From Haemaphysalis longicornis (taxonomy: Eukaryota > Arthropoda > Arachnida > Ixodida > Ixodidae): a stretch of DNA of 64,000 bases. The stretch covers positions 147,435,603 to 147,499,602 of the forward strand of contig CM023454.1 in assembly GCA_013339765.2 (NCBI GenBank), written 5' to 3'. Every line of letters begins with the position of its first letter. Position 1 is the stretch's first letter. This document shows positions 1 to 9,969 of this stretch, one piece after another. A model generated the notes under the pieces. That model had not been told where the DNA came from, ran no database searches, and saw only the letters and a list, made by a program, of their open reading frames with translations. Position numbers and translations under genes: made by a program.

Positions 1-290
1 TCGTTTTGAACGCGTGAGAGCCGCTGCTGCCATTGCTGTTATCAAGCGCGCAAGTGGAACGATTTGACGGTTTGTGTGAACGCCGATAGAAACGCCTAGG
101 CGCCTATGCTTCCTGCGTCCGAAAAATCGTTGCTAAAAGCTTTGGCGCCAGCTTGAGATGGCGATGGGCGGGGCGAAATTTTCGTTGTTTCGGCAGTTTC
201 GGTTTCGTATCCGATTCTAACGCGCATGCGATTTTTCGACCTATTTCTCCGGAAAAAAAGGTGCGCGTTAGAATCGGGTAATTACGGTAC
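1..290. mobile_element. Right end of a TIR element, copy of the one at 57050-58105
   Basis: This is the copy 1 equivalent of the right part of the element at 57050-58105. It ends with the TIR (about 262-290: the reverse complement of GTACCGTAATTACCCG and the following bases). Just inside, GATTCTAACGCGCA at 213-226 is inverted relative to the terminal copy, so the end itself can fold as a hairpin. The left end lies outside the window. No coding potential is visible; the minus-strand frame here is short and unrecognised. Confidence 0.6.
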
Positions 291-1740
291 ATCCCGAGGA
301 TTCCGTCTTGGGATTCTGAATTGATTTTACATTATGCACTTCGACTGGGATCAGCTACGCGATTGCTGACCGTATATAATAGCTGTACAGTTGAACCAAA
401 ATCGCCTTCTGTCCCTCACTGCCCGCCAGCAGCGGTTTGGCTGTGGGAAACCCCGCGCCCCCTGCATGCTTCGCCCCTCCCCAGGTTTGCCGTAAGTCGA
501 GATGGACCAGAAAAGAAAAAAAAGAGAAAATGAAACCATTCAGAATTGCGGGGACTCGAATCCATGCCGTTGCAGTGGGGACCAAATATTCTGCCTCAAA
601 GCCACGAAGACCGCACGGCGGGCCCTCTTTGGTCGTTGGTGAAAAGAATGCCGCTAGCGTTTAAAGCGTCGCATAATTCTGAATTGCCTTCGTTTGGAAA
701 ATGCCCATTTCGCGTACGTTTCACTCGTCACGTAGTTGCACATGCGAAGCCCCAGACCAATGGATGCGCTGCGTCACATCCGGGTCATCTGCTTTCAGCC
801 AAACAGGGCTCGCTCGAAAGGGACAACACATTTAAGACGGGCGCGAAGTGGACAGAACTCAGAATTCCGCCGCAGCGTTGTATACGCAACGGAATGACGC
901 TTCCCGGAGGACGGTTGGTCGGTAGCCCCGATGGTCACACCAGTAGCCCGTGCACTACCGGCGCCCAAACTGACGTTCCCATTACGGAAGGGGAGGGCGC
1001 GATAAACGAACGAGGCCGGCCGGCGACAGGGCGGCGGCCGCAATTTGGCGCTCCGCGGTGCGAAGCTCAGTGCGAAAGGATATCAACACGACGACTCCCG
1101 TATTACGCGTGTTGCGTGCGCGCGCCCAGAACCCATCGAGCCGTTCCCATTAACATCGACGCGCGCGCCTCGCTACATCGGGTATACAACCGGCTCGTCC
1201 CCCGCCGGACCATGCAGCGCCCATTTTGCCGCCCTCTAAGGACGTGGCACTCGAGCGCCCTTGGCCGCAATCATGCGCGGCGCGCGGATGATGACACTTA
1301 TCGGCCTCTCTCTGCGAGCAGACAATGGGATATTACTCGGAGTGTTCTTACAGACGCCTACCGGCTCCCGCCATTTCCCGCAGCAGGCAATCAAATCACG
1401 CCTTCCCAGCATGTAGCGCCGCCAGCCGCGCCGTCACCGTCTGCGACGGGCCTCGTTTTTTTCCGGCAGCCCGAGCATACCTGCACCCTGCTTTAGTCTC
1501 AAAACGACCACGAGAAAAAAAAAAAACGCAAACTTGTTCATTTTGAAGGAGCTATACCTACTAAACTTCATTCCGCCCCGCCTTCTCAAAGAAAAAAATA
1601 GCGAGCAATTTATTGAGAAACATTGAAATTTCGCGCTACACGACGTCAGATGTCGCGCAATAGACGAAACGAGAAAAAAAAATCAGTTTTGAGTCTTTAA
1701 ATTGCACGATAGCGTGCATGCGATACGGTCATATGGATCC

Positions 1741-1960
1741 GGACCAGCCCCGGTGGGTAAGGCTGCTGCAGAGATTAAGGACGCGGGTTCCCCCCCGGGC
1801 CACGCTGGCTGCTTGTCTGATGGAGGGCCAGGAAAAGCGAAAGCGCCCATGTGTTGAAATTTCGAAGATTGAACATTTCCAGTAGCCAAAATAACTCGTA
1901 GGAGCCCTCCACTACGGCGCGCCTCATAGCCCAGGCGAGCTGATTAGCCCCATTACCACA
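1741..1960 (+). mobile_element. tRNA-derived SINE (Ruka-like), degenerate
   Basis: This has the layout seen in six other SINE copies in the window. A tRNA-like head with a weakened box A is followed by a box B-like GCGGGTTCC. Then come a conserved CTGATGGAGG motif, an AAAGCGCCC motif and the body motif CCTCCACTACGGCGCGCCTC. Box B is interrupted by a C run, so Pol III transcription is unlikely. The same insertion is at 60338-60555, so it predates the large duplication. Ruka-type SINEs are known from hard ticks; assignment to that exact family is inference. Confidence 0.75.
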
Positions 1961-2799
1961 ATCCACAGTTAGCTGTCCCAGCGCAATCGTCCAGTCGCGC
2001 TTGCTACTGGCTTCGATCAGCGGTCACCAGTGGCACAAACAAGATGCCGCGCCGTCCGCCAGAGAGTGGCTGGGCAGTCGACAGGGCTTGACTGGACGTC
2101 TCGTATTCCGCGTGCTTCAAGTTCGCCACAAGGTCGGTGGCATCGTTATTTGCGAGTCCTCTTAGTGCACCAAGCCAGCATTTTGTCCTCACGGCTCCTT
2201 GCCAGTCTTGCGTGTCCCTCGCTGGGAAGGTCACTATTAACGCTGCAACGTCCCTGATCAGCGGGCAACCGCGACGAGAGCGACGAACGCTCAACAAATG
2301 TTTACTTCTTTTGTGCGAGTGGGAAACAAACGCGTGCGTACGCTTTTCAAAAGCAGAAACGAAGAGGGTTCCGGGTCCAATGGTCGAAGAGGGTCTGACT
2401 GAGCACAAACACACTGCTTGCTACGCCTCTATGCTCGACTCGTTGCTCGGTCGCATAACTTAGGCGGAACCCGCGCGGTGCACAGCCCGTTTCAGTACAT
2501 TGAAACCACTGGCAAGGCGATTCCAGTTTCTCTCTCTTTTTCTGTGTCCTTTGCAGAAAGAAAGTGAACCAACAATGGCCGCTACGCCCTACATCAATCG
2601 GCTATCTCCCACTGCTCACTCCTAGTTATCAGTTCGCCTTCGCGCTAGCTCGGTTGGCAGAGCGAGTGCGCGAGGGTCAGGACTCAAGTACGAAGTTTTC
2701 TGAGATGCCGTGCAGCTCCGTTTCCCATAGCCGTGCGGCCGCAATAAAAGTTGATGGGCCCGCCTGCCTTTCCCCCTTCCGTGGCATGCAGGTACTCTT

Positions 2800-2818
2800 C
2801 CCCCCCCCCCCCCCCCCC
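2800..2818. repeat. Poly-C run (19 C)
   Basis: A 19-base C run in copy 1. The equivalent place in copy 2 (about 61377) has only about 7 C, so the run has changed length since the duplication or was misread in assembly. Confidence 0.9.
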
Positions 2819-2889
2819 ACCTGCAACTTGCACTGGTCACCTTTACGGAACGCGACAGCACATGCGCTCACGTTCGTTGCCTCGGGGGA

Positions 2890-3735
2890 GGGGGAGAGAG
2901 AGAGAGCGACATTTATTCAAAGGGCTCCCCTTATGGGGCGGTGGCGGCTGGCCGCAGCGACTTGGAGGCCTCGGAACTTCGCAAGGCCTGCTCCCAGGCC
3001 TGGGGGTGGGGAGGGATTCTTAGGCAGGGCACTGGCAGAGGGAATGAAAGTGGGTGTCCAGTGCACCACAGTGTGAGGGAGAGAGAGAGAGGGAAAATTC
3101 TTTAATGAGACCGAAGAGGTCAGCCCTGCATAATGCTGGGCTTGCTACTTCAGATGGTTGGTGAACATGTGATGAGGGTTATATGCTTACATGACTAATA
3201 CAAATAAGAAAAAAAAAACGAAACTCCACCAGACAGACACATGAACACACATAAAAAAAAAAAAAACAGGCGGGGTGGGAGTGCCGTAGGATTGTGCGGT
3301 GAGGGAACGTGTGCGCTTGGATGGTGTGCCACATGCGGGCCTCCTCTGGGGATATGGAGCTGTAGGAGGGGGTCCGACGGTTCAGTCTGTGGTGCAGTGT
3401 AATGTCGTTGTATGTGTACAGGGGTGATGCAGTGGTTAGGAGCAAAAGAAGCAGGAGCCCGGGTAACGAGTTCTCGAACATGCGAATGTACTGCCTCATC
3501 GCCTCCTAAGCCAGTGTGGGCCGGAGTCCACAGTAGCTCCACAGGATCCTGGGGAGGGAGTCGGAGGATCATACGGACAGCTTGTAGAGAGATACGTCCC
3601 AGAGGATGGTGGTGGGTTGGGGATGTTGAACTAGGGCGAGGGCAATGGCCACTTCCTCTGCCACCGTAGGAGAGGGGGTGAGGACAGACATGGTTGTGGG
3701 GTGTGGAGGGCCGTGCATAGAAGTGGCGTAAGCCT
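2890..3735 (-). pseudogene. 5'-truncated LINE: RNase H C-terminal part and 3' end (copy 1)
   Basis: Read on the minus strand, this encodes the end of a non-LTR retrotransposon polyprotein with an RNase H domain. The last RNase H motif is visible as LLWTPAHTGLGGDEAVH (about 3510-3560), where the histidine is catalytic in the family. It is followed by the conserved ISPEEARMWxTIQAHTFPHR block. A separate C-terminal tail containing WEQALRSSE ends at a TAA, followed by AATAAA and a CT microsatellite tail near 2890-2905. The frame is broken and a LINE-tail fragment is inserted at 3078-3267. Copy 2 (61475-62185) lacks that insertion and shows the original order. The 5' part, including reverse transcriptase, is missing, as is usual for dead LINE copies. 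Confidence 0.82.
3078..3267 (-). mobile_element. Short LINE 3'-tail insertion present only in copy 1
   Basis: On the minus strand this runs from T-rich sequence through an unremarkable UTR to ATTAAAG and a CT repeat. This resembles LINE 3' UTR and tail sequences elsewhere in the window, such as 6431-6540, which also has a CTTTAATGA motif next to an AG run. Copy 2 reads straight from GTGTGAGGGA to AACAGGCGGG across this point (about 61690-61705), so this is a clean difference of about 190 bp. No convincing target-site duplication is visible. Confidence 0.6.
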
Positions 3736-4161
3736 GATTTTAGAGAGTACTTGTTTGTTGAGACGAAGCCCCGTGTACACGAAAGGACGACTGCACATGC
3801 ATTTGTGGCTATTAGATCGTCGTTTCTTACATGCTCACACAGCCACCTACGACCCTCTTTCGTGCTGAGCCGAGTACACGTTCAAGTACTGTTGCGCGGT
3901 ACAATATTGTATGGAAACGCTGGAGAAATGTTCTTCACTTAATTACACGAATGACAGCCAACAGAAGTTTCAGTCGCGAAAATTAGAAATAGTAATGTGC
4001 CTGAAGTTACTGGTTTTACCAACGTTTACGCGTCCGGTGCGGGTGGGTGTAGGGAAGTGTTGTACACGTTCCTCTAAAACATGAACGAAAGCTCTTTCCC
4101 CGTTCCGACCAAGTTTTGAAACGACTTCCCGTTACAAGTTCCTTTATTGCGAAGGGAACGC

Positions 4162-4211
4162 GTTCCACTTCCATTTTCAACATTGGAACGTGTTGAAAAT
4201 GGAAGTGGAAC
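4162..4211. repeat. Perfect 21-bp-arm palindrome, copy 1 only
   Basis: The left arm is 4162-4182, the spacer is 8 nt, and the right arm is 4191-4211; the arms are perfect reverse complements. The copy 2 equivalent (about 62612-62645) has similar GGAACG-rich sequence but not the palindrome. It lies in a short GTTCC/GGAAC-rich stretch followed by TTACA repeats. Confidence 0.9.
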
Positions 4212-4280
4212 ATTAACGTTACATTACATTACAAAACCCGAAGATTTGTACGCAAACAATCACGTGATCCACCTTTTCAC

Positions 4281-4942
4281 GCACTCTTAACAAAAAAGCT
4301 CGTAAAAGGTAGTAACGTCTGCATTTACTAACCCCTTATGAACTTTACTACCCCCCAGAACGGTTGGTAGGTCCTACCACTAAGTGTTGAACCATTACTA
4401 GTGTAGATTGTGCACTTAGTAACTGCTGCTGGTTTGATACTAACATTCACTGAAATAACAAATTCTATGAATTATTGAACATAATAACTACAGCTCTTTT
4501 TCCACACCAAATCATGATTTAAAAGTTTCTGCAAACCCACACGCTGTCTTGTATATGCTCACATTAAAATCCACAATTCTAAAATTATCGCTTCAATATT
4601 TGGTTTTTACGACAAATCCACCGACTCTCTCAGGGGACTTTCCGCTCCTAGCTAGAAAAGCAAGAAGAGCAGATGTACTTTGAAGGTAACTAAGTAATAC
4701 TCGCTCTCCTCGCGTATCCCGTTGGTTTTCTTGCTCAATTCAGTTGTTGATTGTGCACGTGTGATATGTGCTTGATGAATCTGCACTCAGCAGATCCACA
4801 TCCACATTGCCACGCGTAGCTTTTTACTAGGTCATGCATGACCGGTTAGTAAAGGCAACTAAGTACCTAGTCAATACTGGGACAAGTAACTGGTTAGTGT
4901 CCTGCTAGTAAGTGCGCCGACCTTTTTTTTTTTTAAGAGTGC
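4281..4942. mobile_element. MITE-like element with GCACTCTTAA terminal inverted repeats
   Basis: A perfect 10-bp inverted repeat bounds about 660 bp of AT-rich DNA: GCACTCTTAA at 4281-4290 and TTAAGAGTGC at 4933-4942. Adjacent bases are T/A-rich on both sides. The interior has several TTACTAG/CTAGTAA-type motifs in both orientations. There is no coding frame. A degenerate copy is at 62715-63372 within the duplication. Whether it is a DNA-transposon derivative is inference; no clear target-site duplication was found. Confidence 0.55.
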
Positions 4943-5107
4943 TCTCACTCAAACTCCCAGGTATACTCATCAAAGTAAAGGTATAACACAGGTTGAAACC
5001 GACCAACTAAGGAAACAGAATGCTGGCCGCCGAACTTCGGGCGGCCTCTCTCAGGTATTGTCCATACGGCGCGCGACGAAATTATGTCCAACAATTACGA
5101 AATTCCT

Positions 5108-5642
5108 TGGTCTACCGAGGGCTCGATGGCGCCGCCAATGATAGTGAGATATTCACTCTACGGGACAGGCTACACACATACGGGGGCATCCTTGCCCATT
5201 ACCGCTTGGAGCGTGCCATTTTTCCTCCTCCTCACCCATCTCTATCCCGATCCCTGGCGGTCATATATCGGCAGCTCCAAACCCGCTCCTTCCCCACCCC
5301 TGCCATCATGTCAGCGATCTTTCCCGACACCTACATAGACGAATGTCCATATTGTTCGGTCCCTCACGCATCGTTATCCCATATCATATGGGCCTGTGAT
5401 AGCATCTCACTATCCAGGCACCGATCCCATCCCATTCTACTTACTATCACCAGCGAGGCGCGCTGGGAGGCCGCCCTGCGTGACCCAAACCCCCAAATTC
5501 AAGAAGACCTGGCCCGCTTGGCCGAAGGCACCGGACCCCTGCCGAAAAGGGGCCCTGCTGCCCGACGGACGACGGAGAAGACGTCGCCGGCCTAATCGCC
5601 CCAGCTGTGGCCAAATAAAGTTGTTCTGTCTGTCTGTCTGTA
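5108..5642 (+). pseudogene. LINE C-terminal fragment and 3' UTR, inserted only in copy 1
   Basis: The frame encodes the end of an RNase H-type LINE polyprotein. A block LRDRLHTYGGILAHYRLER is followed by the conserved RQLQTRSFPTP region. Then comes a zinc-knuckle-like CPYC...H..WACDS, then RWEAALRDPNPQIQ and a stop near 5593. The 3' UTR holds AATAAA (about 5613) and ends in a TCTG repeat. Copy 2 is uninterrupted here (63519-63545), so this is an insertion in copy 1. The open frame can be extended upstream to an ATG at 5020, but that part is flanking DNA shared with copy 2, not LINE. It is heavily 5'-truncated and presumably dead. Confidence 0.85.
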
Positions 5643-6239
5643 CTGTCCTTTGTCAACACGGCGCGTGCAGTACAAAAGGACCTGGCACTCCTGTCGACCC
5701 ATTCCCGCCAGATTGGTGACAGACCGTGCTGTTACGAACGGCGCGCGTACTCTGCAACTTCGATAAGGACAACATCCCCAGACACTGCGGTGTGCCCAGC
5801 TCGATCACCCTTGAATGACCTCACAGCGAGCGGAACTCCCCGGACAACAACGCACCCGCGCCTCGCGCGCACTAACGCGGTAATTACCCTTAACAATGTA
5901 TGATACGGGGGTTTCACAAGGGACCACGCACTGCCTCTCGGACTTCGACAACCTTTCCCCGGCAGGTAACAATTCTACCGGCCAGACGCGCATCCTGGCC
6001 TGCCCAGACAAACGATGAAAGCTGAAAAGCATTCACCCTTTCTAACGCCGCGTAGGCTCAACCGGCATGACTGTGACCCGCTGTATGATTACTCTTCTGT
6101 CTCTGACCTTCGAGGAAGCACGTTCCACTGAAGGGTGGGGGAGGGGGGCAAACTGGCCAGCTTTTAGCAAGAGAAGCATAGTAGCGACTAGTGTATTTTT
6201 GTACTCGAGCTTTGGCATCAAGAACAGCCAAATTCTGGC

Positions 6240-6400
6240 GATGTAACGTTTGAAGAAGGAACGCCGTTCCTGCCGTTCCTTCAAAAACCTAACGAGTTAC
6301 CGTTACAGTTCCACCAACCATTACTGGAACGGTGGCGTTCCTCCGTTCCTCAAAGCAGGAGCTAAAGTTCCAGGAACGCCGTTTCGTACAACGCCGTGTC
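6240..6400. repeat. GGAACG/CGTTCC-rich short repeat cluster
   Basis: Several GGAACG and CGTTCC words occur in both orientations, with local pairing such as GGAACGCCGTTCC. The same word set occurs at 4060-4211. This may be one end of an inverted-repeat element, but boundaries cannot be set by eye. Confidence 0.35.
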
Positions 6401-6429
6401 GTATAGGGCATGGGTTACTGTGAATATTT

Positions 6430-6430
<1 letters not shown>

Positions 6431-6464
<34 letters not shown>
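6431..6464. repeat. GA dinucleotide microsatellite (17 units)
   Basis: An uninterrupted GA run. On the minus strand it is the CT-type tail directly downstream of the LINE remnant at 6465-6874, so it probably arose from that LINE's 3' tail. Confidence 0.9.
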
Positions 6465-6467
<3 letters not shown>

Positions 6468-6874
6468 ACTCCTTAATGAGACAAGACAGAGAGATCTTTA
6501 ATGAAGTCTGGCGATGTTAGCCGGGCTAAAAAGCCTAACTTGCTACGCCAGATGATGACGTCGTAAATATGATGGGGATGACGTTGAAGAAGTTGATACG
6601 CACAAGGCGTTGAGTTATTTAAAGAGACTGGTCTAGACCTGTGTGTTGCAGGTACGCGACCAGCCTCTTTTGTAGCCCGTAAAGCACGTTCGGGACAAGT
6701 GCCCACGGACCTAAAACGTCCTTTAGTTGAATGTCCACGGAAAGCGGCAGTACCAAAGACAGTGCAAAGGACACCCTTTGCGCACTAAATCGAGCGCATT
6801 CACAGGGCAGTGCTGGAGGGTTTCTCGCACATCGCATTGTGGGCAGAGTGGCCACGCAGTTCGTTTCACCTTAA
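6465..6874 (-). pseudogene. LINE 3' remnant with reverse-transcriptase-associated zinc finger
   Basis: On the minus strand, about 6810-6870 encodes WPLCPQCDVRETLQHC. This matches the zinc-binding region found after reverse transcriptase in many LINEs, and it resembles CPQCGLRETLQHAMFDC at about 48460-48500 in this window. The rest toward 6465 has no intact frame and ends at CTTTAAT-type sequence and the CT tail. The upstream side is cut at 6875, where another repeat begins, so the LINE appears to be interrupted or truncated there. Confidence 0.65.
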
Positions 6875-7372
6875 AGCGCTGGACACATGTACGATTGGTA
6901 CACGCGATTTGCATGCGACTGATCGTTACGACTGTCGCCACGACTATGTAGTCGTACGCGTGAATTTGAGACACATGACCCGATGCGCGAATGCGATGCG
7001 TCGTCGGCGTCGCTCCACCCACTGTTTTTGCTCCATGGTCAACTACGACGACCGCTGAGCTGAATTTGTAGATTCCGCGCGTTTGTTCGCAAGAAATGGA
7101 TAAAGCAAGCAATCTTGAAGCGTTTTCTGCCTTCGGAAACAGTCCCCGCACACGCCGGCCGCGCCTGCCAGCTCGGCACACTCGAACCGGCGCAGACCAC
7201 GGTAGCAACCGCGCTTCCCGCTGCTCTTCTGAATCAATCTGATCGCTAAGAAGAAGTTCCACATGCGAGAAAGTAGGTGTTATTGTGGTGAAAAATTGTG
7301 CTAGGGATTGTTGTTAGGGCTTATTTTAAAAGCGGCGATCAGGTATCTGCCGCCATGCAAGCCTACGCTGAC
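6875..7372 (+). repeat. Dispersed repeat, left end plus interior
   Basis: The start (6875-6932: AGCGCTGGACACATGTACGA and following) is an inverted copy of 18351-18404. The part at 7180-7372, with CTCGAACCGGCGCAGACC and later CACATGCGAGAAAGTAGG, matches 22570-22790 and, more weakly, 17940-18195 and 22820-23040. Together with 17940-18404 this suggests one element family with long inverted ends, of which only halves survive here. There is no recognisable coding sequence. Confidence 0.5.
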
Positions 7373-7562
7373 TGGTCGCCGCGGTATAGTGAACTAGTAT
7401 TCTATAGTTGGTGACAGCTTAACTCTGCAGCGGCTTTTCAAGATCAAAGGGATTTCGTGTTCATCCGCAACCAATGGCGTCTCGCCGTTTGTGTGACGCC
7501 TGCGACGTACGTTTGAAAGAACTACTTCCAATATGGCCGCGCTCGCTTCCACACCGCTGCTG

Positions 7563-7822
7563 CACTGTAAAAAAAATTTGGTCAAAATGACGGAAAAGTT
7601 CTGGCAGCTCTATTTCCAAGCGGTTGGCTGTCAAATTGACGGGTGGTCGTCAATACCAAATAATGGCGTTTTTAGTCATTTTGACGTCTTACTTGTCATC
7701 CTGAAATACAAATTTGTCGTCAAAATGACGGGCTGACGTTTTTTTATTATGTCATTTTGACGTGTCCTTGTCAATATGAAATACTAATGGCCCGTCAATA
7801 TGACGGCCTGAGTGTTTCACAG
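7563..7822. mobile_element. Small inverted-repeat element rich in GTCAAAATGACG
   Basis: It begins at about CACTGTAAAAA (7563) and ends near GTTTCACAG (7814-7822), an imperfect inverted match. Inside and just beyond, GTCAAAATGACG-like words, mostly self-palindromic, recur about seven times near 7580, 7631, 7675, 7720, 7750, 7793 and 7829. No protein is encoded. A related 52-bp element is at 9970-10021. A non-autonomous DNA transposon is a reasonable guess. Confidence 0.45.
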
Positions 7823-7829
7823 CAAACCG

Positions 7830-8490
7830 TCATTTAGACGTCAAATGTAAGTAAAATGTAGTCTTCGGCTGAACTGCCCAATTTTCACATTCTGTGGGCA
7901 GTAACTGATAAAAGATGCTACGACGATTAGCTTCAGTGCTCACGTATTTATTGCTGCAGAACGGTACACAGCAGAATGGATGCAGGAATGCACAGCAGAC
8001 TTGTGGCTTTCCTGCTGATTTTCTGAAAAGCCATGGAAAAACCACAGCACCTGAAAAACAGAACAATTTGTATTGTGATTAGGTGGAACCTGACATTAAT
8101 GGTATTTGGACAAAATTGCATATAATAGACAACAAAAAGGGATCAACCTACACAAAAACAGGTGGTGGACAATGCAAGCAAATATGACAATACTGTGTTA
8201 ATCCAATCGAAACAGCATCTTTTCCATTAGCTTTAGGAAGACAGCGACTTTTCAAGAATACTAGCTGTGCAAAAGTTAAATGGGAAAAGTTTGGTATACG
8301 TAGTATGTGCATAAAACTGGGTAAAAAGATAAAAAATAACCACATTTCAATAAGCCACGTCGCGCTGTGTAACCACAGAACAAAGGAAGCTGCCAGAAAG
8401 TCACAGTAGCTTTCTTTAGTACGTGGCCGCAGCGATGAGAAAGTTAATAAAATTTTAACCGTTATCGAGATGAAGTTGTTCCACACTCAT
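7830..8490. other. No recognisable gene or repeat
   Basis: AT-rich sequence with stop codons in all frames at short spacing. A minus-strand frame of 112 codons (8148-8486) has no recognised motif and an unusual run of hydrophobic residues consistent with T-rich DNA. It lies just downstream of the putative exon at 8495-8653 and would be intron if that exon is real. Confidence 0.5.
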
Positions 8491-8494
8491 TTAC

Positions 8495-8653
8495 CTTTGC
8501 AAACTCAATCGTCAGAGTGAGGGTGGCCGTGTCGGTAACAAACGTTGAACATGAAGAATCCACGATGACGGGTGACACTTCCTGCTTCACAGTATTGTTG
8601 GTGATGCTGTCGTGTCCGTCTACTGCTATGAAGACCCGCTGGAGTCCACCCAT
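8495..8653 (-). CDS. Possible protein-coding first exon, unidentified
   Basis: The minus-strand frame gives 53 codons starting MGGLQRVFIAVDGHDS and ending TLTIEFAK. It is followed exactly by a consensus splice donor (AAG then GTAAAT). A possible acceptor-like CATGCAG lies just upstream of the ATG, so this could instead be an internal exon. Codon choice looks coding-like and there are no runs of low-complexity residues. I do not recognise the protein and no neighbouring exon is identifiable. It could be a captured fragment or chance. Confidence is low. Confidence 0.3.
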
Positions 8654-8699
8654 CTTCGAGCCTGCATGGCGACAAAATACTGCACTTACGCACCGTCGC

Positions 8700-9965
8700 A
8701 GTTGAACGAGCGATGCAACGATCGCGAGTAACAGTTTTACGTACTTTGCACAAGAAGGCGACGCACGAGAAAAAAGACGCGCAGAGTTTACATTTGTCCA
8801 GAAGCTCTTGGCCCGTAAAGTTTAAGCAGTCGTTAGTCTGCTCGCTTTCTGCCCTTTGCACGACCCGATGAAAGAGTCGACAGCCCCCCTACCCTAACCC
8901 ACCCCAACTTTCGGAACAAGCGACAAGTCATTGCTTATTACCGATTTTCGGCGGGTGCGCGGGCACGATCAAAAGCGTTGTTTCGCGCAAAATTATATTA
9001 AAACAATACATACGCGTCGTGCACTTAACGAAACTCCCGCCTACTGCGGTGCCGAAATCAGCCGCTGTCTATTCCCGCCCATTTCTTCCCATGTCGACAT
9101 TTCGAAACTGTGCCAGTTGGAGACAAAATTCATCAAAAAAGCAAACGCGTTTCCTGTTTGGGGGCAATTAAAAGGCTAGAAAAAGTAAAAGCTCCAGGCC
9201 GTTGCAGCCCGGCGCGGTGGTGGTCATCGTTCTCACGGCGCAGTTATCCCTCCCCGACCGCTCGCACCGACGAGCGTGCTGCCCTGTTCAAGCTACAGAT
9301 GCAGAAACACGGTTCCAGTTTCTGACACGACGGTCCTCATAGTATTCGAGCCAATATACTCTGCACACTTGAACTTGCTTCACAATTATTGCGTTCGCAG
9401 ATTTTATTTATTATTTTTTTTTTGCGAAGACAAATCTCTTGATGCGGTAAATCGTTCACTTACCGCTATCAGATGCATTTGCTCTGTTGCTGCAGCTCCG
9501 TGCGCATGGCTGTTTGCTGAAGAAGACCAGAAAAGAGACGTTTGCTCGTCGCAGTTTCAAAAGAGTATGTGTGAGCCACCGAACGGGAAAGGAGGGGCAA
9601 CCCAGACGCTTTCCGAAAACAGAAGAAAATGTCCCTTCCTTCCTCCTTCCCCGATCGCGCGGACTGCGGCGGCCGCCGCGACGGGAGACAAAGGAAGCGT
9701 CCCTGGAAAGGCCCCCACTCCCCCCGCAACAGGCAGCGGTGCCGCTCGGAAGGGTCCCCTACAAAAGGAAGCATTCTTCGACAATCCGGCGTCGAACAAG
9801 AAAAAAAGCAAAAGGCCCCACCGGCGACTGCGAGAGCCGCCTGGGGCGGCCAATGAGAGTGCTGTATTACCGAAAATCAGTTTGTTTGTTTCCTTTCGCC
9901 CCTTGTTCATCCCCTCTCCCACCGATTGACGGCGCGAAACGAACAGTCTTCACCATTTACGTCGA
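8700..9965. other. Unassigned, no supported gene
   Basis: Mixed AT-rich and GC-rich DNA. Open frames at 9276-9975 overlap in three frames on both strands, which is typical of GC-rich chance frames. No domain motif is seen. A T/A-rich run lies at 9400-9425. Confidence 0.5.
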
Positions 9966-9969
9966 CTCC

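Larger units (their letters stand above)
1..6193 (+). repeat. Large direct duplication, copy 1 (truncated by window start)
   Basis: Positions 1-6193 align in the same order and orientation with 57816-64000. Long stretches are identical by eye, for example about 1141-1240 against 58965-59064. The offset stays near 57.8 kb once a few large indels are allowed for. Copy 1 carries a LINE 3' end (5108-5642), a short LINE tail (3078-3267) and about 95 bp near 6060-6153 that copy 2 lacks. It lacks the 756-bp element at 59346-60101. Both copies run off the window, so the true unit length is unknown. This could be a recent segmental or tandem duplication, or two haplotypes assembled in series. Confidence 0.93.

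Noticed and set aside
546..1496. 316-codon plus-strand open frame (and the 255-codon frame at 58553-59320 in copy 2).
   Set aside because: Both are in GC-rich repeat DNA with overlapping frames on both strands. The copies differ by frame-shifting indels (for example the C/G changes near 1060 and 58880), no domain is recognisable, and the frame starts differ between copies.
5020..5107. ATG at 5020 as the start of the LINE-derived protein.
   Set aside because: 5020-5107 is present in copy 2 without the LINE, so it is flanking DNA that happens to be open in frame.
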